Shown: positions 1 to 19,450 of the stretch, piece by piece
How the letters are laid out: every line of letters starts with the position of its first letter
Numbering within the stretch: position 1 is the stretch's first letter
Assembly: GCA_963920575.1 (NCBI GenBank)
Contig: OY986972.1
Span: 24,414,672-24,478,671, forward strand
Direction of reading: 5' to 3'
DNA from: Narthecium ossifragum
Lineage: Eukaryota > Streptophyta > Magnoliopsida > Dioscoreales > Nartheciaceae
Length of the DNA: 64,000 bases
Position numbers and translations under genes: made by a program
Notes under the pieces: generated by a model
What the model was told of the DNA's origin: nothing
Seen by the model: only the letters and a program-made list of their open reading frames with translations
Database searches by the model: none

Positions 1-3000
1 TTTCTACAACGGGATACAACCCCGGCCAAATAAATAACAAACTACAACCATTACAATATACAACTAGAGTACACCTTCGGCCCACTAATTATCTAAACAT
101 CCCAAGGGGCATGACTCCCTTAGTTCAACCACAAGCTAGGTATACATGTATACAATACGATATAAATAAGCATGACATGCAATTAATTGCCAATGAGACA
201 AGTAAGCTACTAGTTAAACCGACAAACCGATATCGAGGGTTCAAACACCCAAACCTATCAAATCTAGCTTGTCAATCCTAGATGTTACTAAGAACATCAA
301 TTAAGAGCATTAGGTGAATTAAGCATGTATCTCGAAGGATTAAACACGGCAAAACATCGAAAATCCATTAAGGAGCTAAATTCCGGATTTCTGCAGTAAA
401 CCCTAGTTATATGCGATGAAATCTTATCAATTCGACGTCCAAACGACGTCAAACTTCAAGTTAAACTTAAGTACATGTATCTCAACATGTTAGGGACACG
501 CATGCCAAGTATTGGATCTAATTAATGTCTAATTTCCACATAATTTACTAATCATTTTCTTAATTTCAGTTTCGCAGCAGTTTAGGAAACAATTCGCCAA
601 AAATCGTATATAAATCAAAAAATCATGAAACCAGCGGCAATTGAAAGTAGATTCGATGATCTACAGCTTTCATCTTGAAAGTTACACGATATCATGCTCA
701 CACAGATCGGAAATCGAGCATGAACTAGACTGTTCATCGAAGAACAGAGCATCGACGAAAATCCGGGAAAATCATGCTTAAAAACCCAATTAAATCACAA
801 TCAAATCCTAAGAAGCATCTACCAGATGAAGAACATGCATCACAGAGCAATCTACATGAGAAGCAATGAAAAACCTAGGTGGGAACCCTACCTCACATCT
901 CGGAGAAGAAGAGGGAAGGTCGGATCGGATCTTGCCGACGTTGTTCCAGGCGCTGGAGCTTGGCGGCGGCGGAGAGGCGACGCGAGGTGGCCGGCGGAGT
1001 TCATCCATCGGCGAAGAAGAGGGCTTCCAGCAAGCTCGGGAGGGAAAAAGGAGGGGAGAGGGTGTCGGATCCGAGAGGAGAAGGGGTTCCGCAGCTCGAG
1101 AGGGGTGATGACGAGCTCGGGGAGGAGCGGCGATGGACAACGGCGGCGAAGAATCTCCGGAGAGGAGAGATCGGCGGAGAGGAGCTCGGATCTGAGGTTC
1201 TCGGGACAGAGAGAGCTCGGGGGAGAGGAGCTCTGGCCGCATCTTAGGAGAGGGAGCTTGAAGGGGCGGCGGGCGGCAACGATGGTGAAGGAGCTCCGGA
1301 GAAGAGAGAGAGCCGGCACGGTCGCGAGCGGGGAAGAAGAAAGGAGGAGAGAGATCGGGCGCGGGGGGAGAAGGAAGGGAAGAGAGAGAGAGAGAAGGGT
1401 TAAGCCGGTTCAGACGAGCCAACTGATTGGACTGAATCTGATTTGACTCTAAATTGTGATCTCGTCCGGATCCGACAATCACGAACGCTCCTACTGGATC
1501 TATTCAATCACATACATCAATTAAGGCTGTGTGTGCACTACGCATGTGTGAAACCGACCACCAAGACGTAATTTATCAAATTACCCTTTGGGTCCAAAAG
1601 CAGCGATGCGATCAACCGATCGCAACCCAAGACCAACCGGGCCAAACCAATCAAGCTAGACCTTCGACCTAACACGGTCGGACCGGGTCGGAGGAATAGG
1701 TCCTCACAGGCCCGATCCGATCCGGCCCGGTAAACCTTTTCTTTAAAACCTGGGCGGACTGGGTTTTTGACCAAGGGACCCTAGTCCGATCCTGAACTCG
1801 GATCAGCCCGGTCCAGCATGGCCAACATCCGGGCCGAACCGGGCTACGGCCTTGATGGGCCTGGGCCGGGCCATTTGGGCCTTTTGAACACCCCTAGGCG
1901 TTCATCTGTACCGAGCACCGAAACAGAAACAGGCTAGGGCCAGAGCCATATTGTTCTCAGTGAAGAGTGTCTTGGGCCTAGTAGCTCTGATTATCTTTAC
2001 CATAACTATAATTATCTACTGAGGCGGGGACCTAGATTGTTGGCCCATAATTATTTATCATAACTATCTGACGTGGTCCTTCAATCGTCTGCACATATGA
2101 AGAAACGGATGCCTCTCCGTACCACAATTATCTCTACACGTAGATAATTATCTCAACCATAACTATATGTGTTTACAAGTATAGGGTAACAGATGCCTCT
2201 CCGGCGTTCACGACCTGCCGGTATACGATTGGAAATGCTTGTGTTCACATTCCCTATTGGTCTTATGCCCCTCGCTTTCTATGATAAACTTTTATTTAAA
2301 CAGCTTTTGTTGTTAATTTAAATTGGTTTTGGTTCTTGGGTATGTGTTGACATTAATTTTGGCTAGACCAAAAGGTCGCAGTACCCACGGTTTGTTTGAG
2401 CCAAAACAACATCAGATAAGATCAAGTAAGCCTAAAACATATTTAAAATGCCCGATAAATACTTGTCCTAATTTTGATGGCATCAAGGGGCATTTGGGTA
2501 ATTTCACCCCCCAAGGGTGTATTGGGAAATTGGGCCAAAATACAGGCCTGGACTTCCTATTACATTCTACAGTAACTCTGCATGGCTTTGACGGCATCCT
2601 AAATAAGCCATATGAACGCAGGGGTTTTCTGGTAATTTTACTGTAACATCTAGCCCCCAGGGGTATCTTGGGCAATTTACACCCTCAGGGTGCAATAATT
2701 GTCCGAAATCTGACCATTCCACTCTCCAAAATATTTTGGTCCAACATATATGACCGCTGAGGATAGTTTGGTAAAATTTCTATAAATATTCAGAATTCAG
2801 ATAAATGTTCTGTACGGGGGTAAATATTCATAGATGATTTATCAAAGCTGGACAAATATTCAAATGATAATGGACATGAAGAATATTCAAATCATGATAA
2901 ATTTGAAATTCGAACATCACTTTCGAATTTCAGAAGAGGATCCGCCATAACACTTAATTTGAAAGAGCAGCCATCTCTAGTTGGGTTGCATGGTCAATCA

Positions 3001-5396
3001 TCCCATACCATGTCCCATACCATATATAAAAGGAAAAAGTGAAATCAACAGCAATCACAGCTGGGGCTGCACGATAGCTGTCCTTATATAAGAGGATCAG
3101 CATCCTCTAATGCAATCAACATCCCTTTGATTAAGGACCATGATCCCATTGTAGTTATAAGGATCAGTATCCTCATACAATCAGGATCCCTTTGATTACG
3201 GATCATGATCCCGTTCCATATAAACACATGCATCTCTCACGACTATAAATAGTGGAGTTGTGGGGTGAAAAGGGGGGTTGAAGACTGGTTGAAGAACGCC
3301 GGGAGGCTGCGCAAGACTGGTGGAATAACACGTGGAAGGCCGGTGGAAGAAGGCGTCGAAAGCTGGTTGAAGAACGCCGGGAGGCTGCGCAAGACACCCG
3401 GAAGAAAGGTTGAAGAGGCTGAAGACTGGTGGAAGAAAGGTTGAAGACTGGTTGAAGAAGATGGTGGAAGGCCGGAGGAAGACGACGAGTTCCTGCGAAG
3501 ACGTTCACGTCGGAGAAAGAGAGCTCGGAGGCTTGAAGACGAAGAGGTCCTGGTGACGCTCCAACGTTGCGCACCACCAGACGACGCCGATCCCACCAAC
3601 GCAGCTGGAACCCATCGAGACGCTCGCGTCTTTGGGTTGCCGCTGTAAGAAGCTCATCGATCACGCGGCCCAGACCTCCAGCAAGGCGTTCCAACTTGTT
3701 TCCTCGTCTTCGGCGGCTTCGAAAGGCAACGCTTCCCTTGTTTCCAGCTGACGTCTTCAAGCTTCCAGCCGATGTCCTTGAACTCCAGCTGCTGACTTCC
3801 TCTGCTTCAGGTACATCCCCGCGGCGGCGAGGTCCAAACCCAGACGCTCTCAAGCTTCTAGCTGATGTCCTCAAGTTTCAAGCCGACGTCCTCGAGCTCC
3901 AGCCGGTGCATCCTCTGTTCCAGCTAGTGCATCCATCAGTTCCAGCCTAGGCTTCTCCAAGCCGACTTCATTGCCGTCCTCCCATGACAACGGAGGTCGG
4001 ATCCCGTTGGATGGCGACAACTCTCCCAAGCCCAACGGACTTGGAAGCCCCGACGGCAAGGATGGCGTGCATGGCAATGAAGGTGGCGGTTTAAGATTAT
4101 ACGTCACTTATTTTCTTTTCATCTTTCTTCTTTTGTTATAAAAAATGCTTATTCCGTTGGATCTAGAATCGGAGGTGTTCCCTACGGGGATGTAAATGAT
4201 AGATCTGCCAACTTGGCGATCCAGGGGTGTGGTGCCTGCAATTTCTTGATATAAAATTAAAAATGATTTGCTCTGAAATAAAATAGAAATCTCGTCCCTG
4301 CGAGATTGACGTTTTATTCGCGAACAGTATGTCATGGATGGGAGCCAATTTACTTTGAGCATCCATCTCATATATTGGTTTTATCACATGTTTGGTTTAT
4401 GTTTCCCATATCAAGTGCAGTTATTTTTTATGCATCTCATATATTGGATTAATGGTAGCTTTGAGATTGCATTTCCTAATTTCTTCCTGATGCATGACCA
4501 AATCCTGATCCAGACCTGACTGAGTCCGATCCGGAGCAGCTCCCTAGGCGATCCGGTCGTGTTCGAACTCCCTCTGTCCGACTCAGATCTCCGTACGACC
4601 GTGACCGTCGGATGGGCATAACTTTCGACCTCGATGTCCGATCGGAGTGTGCGACCAGTTCATTCGATCGGCTCGACGAGCCCAACGAGATTCATCGGAG
4701 ATCAAAGATCTCTCCATGACCTTGACCTCAAAATCTCCAGATTCCTTTTTCTTATGGTTTAAAATTTCGTTTTTGTGAAAAACTTTCCTTTTTAAGCAGT
4801 TTATCGGTCGTTCTATTTTTAGCAGGTTTCTTATTTCTAGTTGGTTTTCTTCTCCTTAATTCAGGGTTTAGTTGAGTTAAATCATGTTTGAGTCCATGTT
4901 TGAATTGGTCTCTCATGAACATATAAAAAGAGGTTTTAGGGTTTGTAAGGAAGAACTTTTTGATTAATAAAATTCGGGTTGTTTTATCCTCTTTGAGAAA
5001 TCTGGTTGTATCTCCCATAGAGAGGTCGGTTGTCTCTCCCAACGACAGATCTCACGTTTACATGCGCCACTTCCGCGCTGTTTTGTACAGCCCGTTCTAG
5101 TTTTATGCTTAAATGCTTAAGCACCTATAAAACCCTATTGGGCTACCCCAAATCCAAGATTCGAAACCCCTGGTGGGCCTTCCATCGCCGACGCCCGCCG
5201 CCGGTGACTCTCACTTCCCGACCATGAAGAAAACAGAACAAAGATTAGAAGAGACGTCGAACACCTGCGATCCAGAGACCATTTTAATTACATCTATAGA
5301 GATGCAAAAGAAAGTGTCCTTATAAAATATAAAACCCCTGTATCCTGTTTTTTCTTCAACAATATTTATAGTACATAAAAGTATATAAGATCTACA
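1..5396. other. gene-poor stretch, probably decayed LTR-retrotransposon DNA
   Basis: I see no credible gene here. Long open frames at 808-1482 and 3203-3874 are low-complexity Pro/Ser/Arg translations, open on both strands, with no domain. LTR-like hallmarks recur: a TATA motif at about 3242-3249 followed by GA-rich direct repeats (about 3277 and 3370), and a second TATA-like motif (about 4921-4927) followed by an AATAAA-like signal near 4965. The C/G-rich block at 1600-1900 reads like retroelement leader DNA. No integrase or reverse transcriptase is visible, so these would be solo LTRs or fragments. The assignment is an inference. Confidence 0.35.
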
Positions 5397-6797
5397 CTAG
5401 CGAGCTTCTAAGGAATCTGTGACACCATTCGAAGCTTCAACACCTGGTCTACTAGAATTTGTATCTAACTTGGCAGAACGATTCGCCAAACAAAACGCAA
5501 GTTGCTTGGGAGAAGGTATGCTTGCAAATTCTCTACTGAGAAAGGAAAGGATAGTAGTCATTCTTGGTCTATCCTTTGGTCTCTCTTGAACACACAACAG
5601 ACCCACTTTAATACATCTTAGCAGTTCATCAACCAGAAATTCGCCATCCAGTACTGGATCAACCAGCTCCAAAGGCCGATCTCTTTCCCACAGATCCCAT
5701 ACTTGCAACACCATTCGCCGAGAAAACAAATTACTCATAGATCTCCTAAAGCCATACATATCCCGGAAGACTCCATGAGTCACCGATGCGTGAGAAGTGC
5801 GTGTTCCCCTTGCCACTGACAATTTCCAGCAGCAGTACTCTAAAGCTGAAGACATCGGACTTCTCCGAGAAGTGCCCCTGCAAAGCGTACTCAGGAGGCA
5901 TGTAGCCATTTCCATGCATGAACTTTTTTATCAGCGCTAGTGATTCATATATATATGAGTTCGATATGCTAGTTTAGGCAAATGATTGGGTGCTTGACTT
6001 ACAATGTGCAGACGATTCTTTTCGTATTTCCTTGGATCTGGTCCTTGTTGAAGATTCTTGCCATGCCAAAGTCTGATATCTTCGGATTTAACTCAGCATC
6101 CAAAAGAATGTTACCAGCTTTAAGATCTCTGTGGATGACTCTCAATCTTGAGTATTTGTGGAGATAAAGCAGCCCTTGTGCAATCCCTTTGATGATATGC
6201 ATGCGTTTGCTCCACTTCAGTATTTTGCTCTTAGTTGGATCTGTTTCACAATCCCTCAAAACAATTAATTCAGATGCATTCTTAAGATGAAACAGTTGCA
6301 TAATACTTGGTGCTGATTTTGGAAAATTAAAGAAGGGTAACACATACGAAAGAGAAGTGTGTCCAAGCTCTTATTTGGCATGTACTCATAGATCAACATC
6401 TTCTCTCTATCTTTAGCGCGGAAACCTATAAGACTCACAAGGTTTGTATGCTGCAACCTACCAATCAGCTTTACTTCATTCTTGTACTCCTGCAACCCTT
6501 GCCCTGAGGAGCTTGCTAGCCTTTTCACTGCCACTTCCTGTCCATCTGCTAGAATCCCCTGTTTGGTCCCAAAAAAACATCAGACCAATATAATCTAGTT
6601 TAATTGATGAGAGAAAACAAGCTGAATACCCTGTACACAGGTCCAAAACCTCCCCTTCCAAGCTTATTCGAGGCAGAGAAATTGTTCGTAGCAGCCACGA
6701 CAGTATGATAGCTGAATTGGGATAACTCTGTTGCTCTGTTATCATCTCCAAGATCAAGTAGAAAGAGATTATCCCATGCTAGCCAATATGTCATTGT
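5397..6797 (-). pseudogene. truncated G-type lectin receptor kinase, kinase domain only, splice sites broken
   Basis: Five exons of an S-domain receptor kinase remain: about 6797-6630 (glycine loop GRGGFGPVY), 6558-6348 (VAVKRL), 6240-6003 (HRDLK, DFGMAR), 5908-5758 (PPEYA) and 5702-5397 (C-terminal lobe, stop). Sizes of the middle exons (211, 238, 151) equal those of the intact neighbours. The lectin, PAN and membrane exons are absent; nothing like them lies between 6.8 and 8.7 kb. Two acceptors that read AG in the paralogues read AA here (just before 5908 and before 5702), so the last two exons cannot be joined in frame. The kinase also has FSFR in place of the usual FSFG. The catalytic residues survive, which suggests recent loss. 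Expression of a kinase-only protein is unlikely but not excluded. Confidence 0.8.
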
Positions 6798-8732
6798 TGG
6801 CTGAGACTTCTTTCTTCACTTGGAAGCTTGAACAAGGCACGCTACTAGCATCTGATTTGTAATTGCCTTGATTAGCACTTTATTAGCATCTGGTTTCACT
6901 GTCTTTTTCTTCTTTTTTAGCTGTTTAGCACCTCTTGAATCTTGACTGCATGGGGATTAAGGTTTTATAAATTCAAACAGTACCTCAATTACGTCAATCG
7001 ATTACTTGGGAGGCTAGGTTAACTATTAACCTCGTTTGTATATGTCATATCATGTTATTCTCGTTCATATAATATGTAATATGTGTACATGCATTCATTA
7101 CCAAGGCATGCAGCAGCGACCAGGCTGACTTGTTGGCTGTACTCTGACACTATAAGAGGCGGTTGCATGGGAGATTCGTGCGGTCATCATTGAGACTGAC
7201 TCTCTAGGAATATTGTTAACTCCATTAATGGAAGGGAGGTGCTGCCATCATGGACGGAGAGATTTTAATGTTTGTACCTCGGGAGGAAAATACGGTGGCG
7301 GATGATCTCGCACGACGGGCAAGACTTGGGGCTGCCGGTGTGGGGATCGTAGGGCAGTGGAGTATGTAGTTGAAATTGTAACACCTAACCTGGCTCAATT
7401 TGACAAAAAAAAAAAATTCATTACCAATATTATCTATAACTTAAAGGGCATGCAGCTTCAAAAACCACATATTAAATAACTAAGAATGTTACGGGTCAAT
7501 TGAGATCGGACCGTAATCAACTCGAGCTTCTGTCGGCGCCGAGCAGCATTGGGCCCCGCTCTGAAGATGGCTCGGCGCCCAACGTGGTCCGCCTGGCCAC
7601 TTGGGTGAGTTCAGTTTGACAGTAATCGGTTGAAACCTAGCTATGCGGTCTTTCCTTTTCCTAGTCAAGGCATGCCTCCTAAAGTCCTATGGTCCTACCT
7701 CATCATCATTCGGGCCGGGCTATAATAGCACACCAGACCCCGATTAGGTTGATCAAGAATGTATTGGGCCTTATTCGGGCGTTCGGCCTGAGATCCACTA
7801 GTGCTTTTTCGGGAATGACGGGCTCGGGCTGACACAAGCCTGCTTTCAGTCTGGACAAGGCCTACGCACGATGGCTTGGTCGTCCGCGTTTTTTTTATCA
7901 GGCCGCTGGGCTCTCACCCATAAAACCTATTCGAAAGAAGATTCTCCCGCTTGGTTTCCGATCACCGCCGATCGCCGGTTACACTCAATTCCCGACCATG
8001 TGCCCTTTACTTCATGGGATCCGATAAGAAGACGGAGAGAACGAAGAAAAGAGAGCAAAGATTAGAAGAGACGTCGAAAAGATGCCGAGGCAGGGATCCA
8101 AATCCAATGGGGACGACAAGGGAGGAGGGGGAGAATCCGGTGGCCGAGAAGAAGAGAGGAGGAGGAGGGCTCTTCGATCATGACCCAAGAACCCTTCTTG
8201 ACGCTACCCATCATTCTTGATTCCTCCTCTTTCGGCTAGTGATCTTTTGCCTTCAAAACCTCAACTTATTTTGAGGTGAGCATTGAATGTGATTTTCCTA
8301 GAGTGGTATCTGATTTTCGCAGTTAAAGCTTTTTTTTTTCACAAATTTCTATCCTCTCAAATCTATTCATAGTTTATATCATGGCAACACTGTGATTGGG
8401 TTAAGATTGCTTGTCGGTATTAAAAAATGTGATCTTTGATCACCCAGCCGGACTCTGACTTTCTGGCCTTCATTGTTCATACTTCAAGACATCCAAAGTC
8501 TGCGAAATTCATTGTCTCACCTAGTTTGATATCACTTGAGAACAAAGTGGTCACTATCCGTCAACTTCATATGAAAAATGTGAATCAAGAGTGTGTTTGT
8601 CCTGATCTCAAGAAGTCATGATTAACCTACTCTTGATAACGTTATGCATGTTAGTTCTTTCCTTGGCATTCTCGTCTCTCTCTGGCTTACCTAGCATAGA
8701 GCAAGAAGAAGAAGAAGCTACAAGAAGCATTC
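6798..8732. other. intergenic, with one LINE fragment
   Basis: No gene is visible apart from the LINE piece at 7105-7415. The block at about 7950-8090 resembles about 5180-5265 (shared run AAAGATTAGAAGAGACGTCG), a dispersed duplicate. The last few hundred bases must hold the promoter and leader of the receptor gene that starts at 8733, but no single TATA motif stands out. Confidence 0.5.
7105..7415 (+). mobile_element. 5'-truncated LINE fragment with poly(A) tail
   Basis: The translation contains an RNase H remnant: an IIETDS motif near 7188 and, in another frame, PREENTVADDLARR near 7279-7320. The fragment ends in an A-tract. It is flanked by a perfect 12-bp target-site duplication, ATTCATTACCAA, at 7093-7104 and 7416-7427. 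These are the marks of target-primed reverse transcription. The remnant needs frame changes to read through, so it is dead. Confidence 0.85.
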
Positions 8733-12181
<3,449 letters not shown>

Positions 12182-12505
12182 TATATCCCTTTTTAAGATG
12201 TTCAAAGAAAAGACTATTTTAAGCTTGATTTGAATCTTTTGCTATGTAAATTGGCTGTGACAAACCAGTAATCTTGAATAGAATCAGAAAACGAAAGCAG
12301 CAAATGAAGCACCAACATGTTTCACTTGTGGTGGTTCACATACGGAGACCCATGGAACTATTAGCTTTGAAATGCCAGAAACTTGGCAGAGTGACCAAAA
12401 TCTAAAAATTGTTACAATAGAATATGAGAGCAGAGCCTTAGAGTTCGATTCCTGGCTAACATCAGTCTGCTCCTTGCAAATGCTCATGAACACACACCCT
12501 TAATT
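12182..12505. other. spacer between two convergent receptor kinase genes
   Basis: These 324 bases separate the stop codons of two tail-to-tail genes and must hold both 3' untranslated regions. I see no further gene or repeat. Confidence 0.6.
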
Positions 12506-16286
<3,781 letters not shown>

Positions 16287-16636
16287 GAGTCAAATAGCAG
16301 AAATCTATATATGGAATAAAATGAACACCACTGCAGGTTACTGCCTTGATCTGCAAAGGAAGGTGTCCTCAAGTCTAAGAATGAAGTTAAATGAGAACCG
16401 CCATATGAGGCAATCTACATCTTTGGCTCTCTTCTAAATGTTCTTGTCATTGCATCATCATGCCAGTTCAACATCTTTGGCTTTCTAATAACATTATATT
16501 CCAAATGATCCTTGAGAAAAGAAACATCTCAGTCTATAAGATAAGAATATAAGAGATTCGAAGCAACAAACCAACATCTATGAAAATTTAATCATGGACT
16601 GCAGCATGATGGTAGAGGAATGAAATGAAACTGTTA

Positions 16637-17152
16637 TAGACCATTTGGTACCTTGTAGAGGATAGGGATGTATAGCTTAGACATTGTGTATTACAATGGA
16701 TAGTAAAAGAATAACTTTTAGTATTATACGACGTTGATGATATTATTCCTTATTATATCATACTGCATATATAGAATAATATGGCCGGCAGTCATGATCC
16801 TCTACCGAAAATAAATAATATGATGGTTAAGGACGCATTTAATTATGAGAAAATAAGGCCGGCAGTTATGGTCCTCTGCCAAAATAAATAATATGATGGT
16901 TAATGATGCATTTGATTATGAGAAAATAAGGGCGGCAATTATAGCACTCTGTAAAAAATAATTAAATAAAATGACGGTTTTTGTATAAAATTATACCAAC
17001 TCAGAGGTGGTATAAAGTTATATGGTATCCAACGTATTAAAGTTTCCAACCTAAAATATTGTGACATCCACTGTCGCACCAAACACCGTATAATGATGGA
17101 AACATATAATCTTATCCTATACATTTTCTTATACGGCGAACCAAACGGGCCA
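16637..17152. mobile_element. Tourist-like (PIF/Harbinger) MITE, 516 bp
   Basis: The ends are imperfect inverted repeats. The left end reads TAGACCATTTGGTACC; the right end, read inward on the other strand, is TGGCCCGTTTGGTTCG; 14 of the first 21 bases match. Both sides are flanked by TTA (16634-16636 and 17153-17155), the target type of PIF/Harbinger elements. The inside carries about three copies of a 60-70-bp unit (GGCCGGCAGTYATGRTCCTC and following) at about 16780-16970. No transposase is present. Confidence 0.72.
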
Positions 17153-17321
17153 TTAGTATGAAGAATGCAAGCTGCATTAGTCGAACGGCAGGGTGCATCG
17201 AGGCAGTGATTCCCCTCAAGTTTGTGAATAGGCAGCAACCTATCAGCCTGTCTGTCTAGATTTCTACATAACTATGTCCCTAGCATTAGAATTATATGAT
17301 CGAATGAAATGCTGAAAAGAG

Positions 17322-17387
17322 AATTTGGACAATCGGTAAGAACAAGTAGAATGCAATTTGGACAATCGGTAAGAACAAGTAGAATGC
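17322..17387 (+). repeat. 33-bp tandem duplication
   Basis: Two adjacent perfect copies of a 33-base unit that begins AATTTGGACAATCGG, at 17322-17354 and 17355-17387. It is probably replication slippage with no known role. Confidence 0.9.
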
Positions 17388-17646
17388 TGCAAGAACTGAA
17401 TCTACTCTGAAACTTCTCCATGCACTTGCAGAAAGTATTTCCTCCACTAATTTCAGGCTTGGACTTGTAATCCCACAAAATCATAGAGATGCATAGTAGA
17501 AATAAGAAATCATCGAGGGCATTCTAGCATTGCATATTGAAGATTTTGAGCTGTTAAGAACCAGAAATCAAAAGCATAAGACCCAATCAAGCATCCAGAT
17601 TGGATTTCTTTTCAATACAACTATATGTGAACTATAAATTAAGCTG

Positions 17647-19245
17647 CTATCTTGGGCTTTTATCTCCCTGAAAGTATGGTAATCGTGGATCATCTAGAGC
17701 TTCCAATTTACTAGGCTCCCTCTCTGATGCAAAAGTTGGCCGTTTACGCATTTGAAGGATTGCACTTTCACTTTCCAACATTAGAACAAGGGAAGATACA
17801 TCAGGCCTAGCACTAGCATGGTCTTGAACACACAAGAGCACTGCATGTATACATCTCAACGCTTGTTCATTGAGCAAGAAGATACTTTAGACGGATCTAT
17901 CAACTCCATCGCTCTACCTTAACTCCAAACTGTTCATGCCTGTAGATAGTATCATTTTTCACTAAAGTTAGCTGTCTGTCAAAATGTCTGCATTGGATAT
18001 TCAGTAAAGATATATTTTGGATAAAGTGCATACGTATCTTATAATGCTTGGTGAATCCTCCAAATGATGAAACCTTTTGTTTTCTTCCAATCACTATCAC
18101 TAAGATCAATACTCCAAAGCTATAGATATCAGAATTAACTGAGACTAGACATTTCATAGCGTACTCTGGAGGCATGTAGCCACTGCATCGCATTGTTGAT
18201 AGCGTTTCATTAGTTCATCTAATATGCAATAACATGTATAATTTCCTAGAGCTCCAGCCCAGCAATCTAACTACATTCCTGTGCAGTAGTTTTGCAATTA
18301 GTTTCATCTCAGGCTTGAATTCCTCTAGGTCTTGTCCAGAGTGCTTGGAACGCCTTCTGATAGCGCTACATCTCCTCCAGATAGATAAGCATTCCCTCTA
18401 CATGGCAGAAACAGACATTCTAAGATCACTTCTTTTATCTCCCATTAGAGATTTCCTTTCCGACAGGAAATGTTGATAATTTAACAAAATTCATGAGAAA
18501 TAACTCAATAAAAGCAAAAAAGTACAAAAAAAAAAAACACACAGATATAATTGTCTCAGGCCTGCATATTAATCATGAGAATTTCAATAGAGAACAATTA
18601 ATTGAATACAAATTCCTACAAGCAAGAAAAGGAAAGAGAAGGATGCTCTGGTAGACTCATAGAACATCAAATATAATGCCAAACCTATGAGTGAGCAACA
18701 CTTTGACTTTTATTTTTCTTCTGCTTTCAAAAGATAAGCCATTGGCTCATAACATCAAACACGGTGCGGGCTCAACTCGTAAAACCAGCTCTCTAGTATA
18801 TACTTATTTACATGCATGCAAACAAGTCTACAATTTTCAACAGGAAATATCGAAATTTGAATACAAAAATTCGTATACGACTTGAAGTACACTGTTAGGG
18901 AGCACCTAGCAAATAAAATACTTTCAACTTTTGATTCAATCACTTGTGACTATATATTCAATGTTCTTGGACTAAATGGTGGCATTTAGTTTACCTTGTA
19001 CACATGGCCAAGCCCTCCTCGTCCAAGCTTGTTGTCATCGCTAAAATTTTTGGTGGCAATATCAATGGCTTCAACTGCATTCAGGAGTTTTTATCCCTCT
19101 TTCTTCTCAAAAAAATTAACAATGGCAACTCTGCACCCTCTCGTTCCTGCTCTGAACTCGAGAATTCTATGTTAACTTCTTCGCCAAATGCCAACATGGA
19201 ACATAAGATTATTTTTGTTGCTTTCTACCCTTCCACCAACCTTTG
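17647..19245 (-). pseudogene. partial copy of a G-type lectin receptor kinase, catalytic-loop exon missing
   Basis: Recognisable pieces are a juxtamembrane plus glycine-loop exon (about 19245-18997, with GRGGLGHVYK instead of GGFG), a damaged 211-type exon (about 18400-18236, with a frame change between DVAL and the RRRSKHSGQ segment), the activation-segment exon (about 18182-18033, PPEYA) and a C-terminal exon (about 17930-17647) broken by a frameshift upstream of LNEQALRCIH. The exon that should carry HRDLK and DFG is absent between them. The juxtamembrane text matches that of the intact gene at 19451-23398, immediately upstream on the same strand, so this is a partial tandem duplicate of that gene. 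Confidence 0.85.
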
Positions 19246-19291
19246 CAGGACCAAAAAAAAAAAAAAGAAGAGGAAAATTCCTGTATCCCAA

Positions 19292-19293
19292 CT

Positions 19294-19330
<37 letters not shown>
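19292..19330. repeat. (AT)n microsatellite
   Basis: An uninterrupted run of AT dinucleotides, preceded by an A-rich tract at about 19252-19266. Likely length-variable. Confidence 0.95.
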
Positions 19331-19331
<1 letters not shown>

Positions 19332-19450
19332 AATATATTGCTTGATGGAAACATTGGCGAGGGGAATTTGTTCCTCCCTCGAGAAGAATAAAATCCAATC
19401 TTATATGGCTATATACATATTAAGTTACAAAACTGATATCTTTGAGCTGT

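Larger units (their letters stand above)
16287..17646. other. intergenic, holds a MITE and a 33-bp tandem pair
   Basis: No gene is seen. Contents are the promoter side of the minus-strand receptor at 12506-16286, the MITE at 16637-17152 and a two-copy 33-bp direct repeat at 17322-17387. Confidence 0.6.

Noticed and set aside
808..1482. 224-codon frame on the minus strand, with overlapping frames on the plus strand
   Set aside because: Low-complexity Pro/Ser/Arg translation open in several frames at once, as expected from G/C-rich purine-biased DNA; no domain and no gene structure.
3203..3950. Frames of 118-223 codons on both strands
   Set aside because: Made of repeated GAAGACTGGTTGAAGA-like units downstream of a TATA motif; reads as repeat or LTR leader, not a protein.
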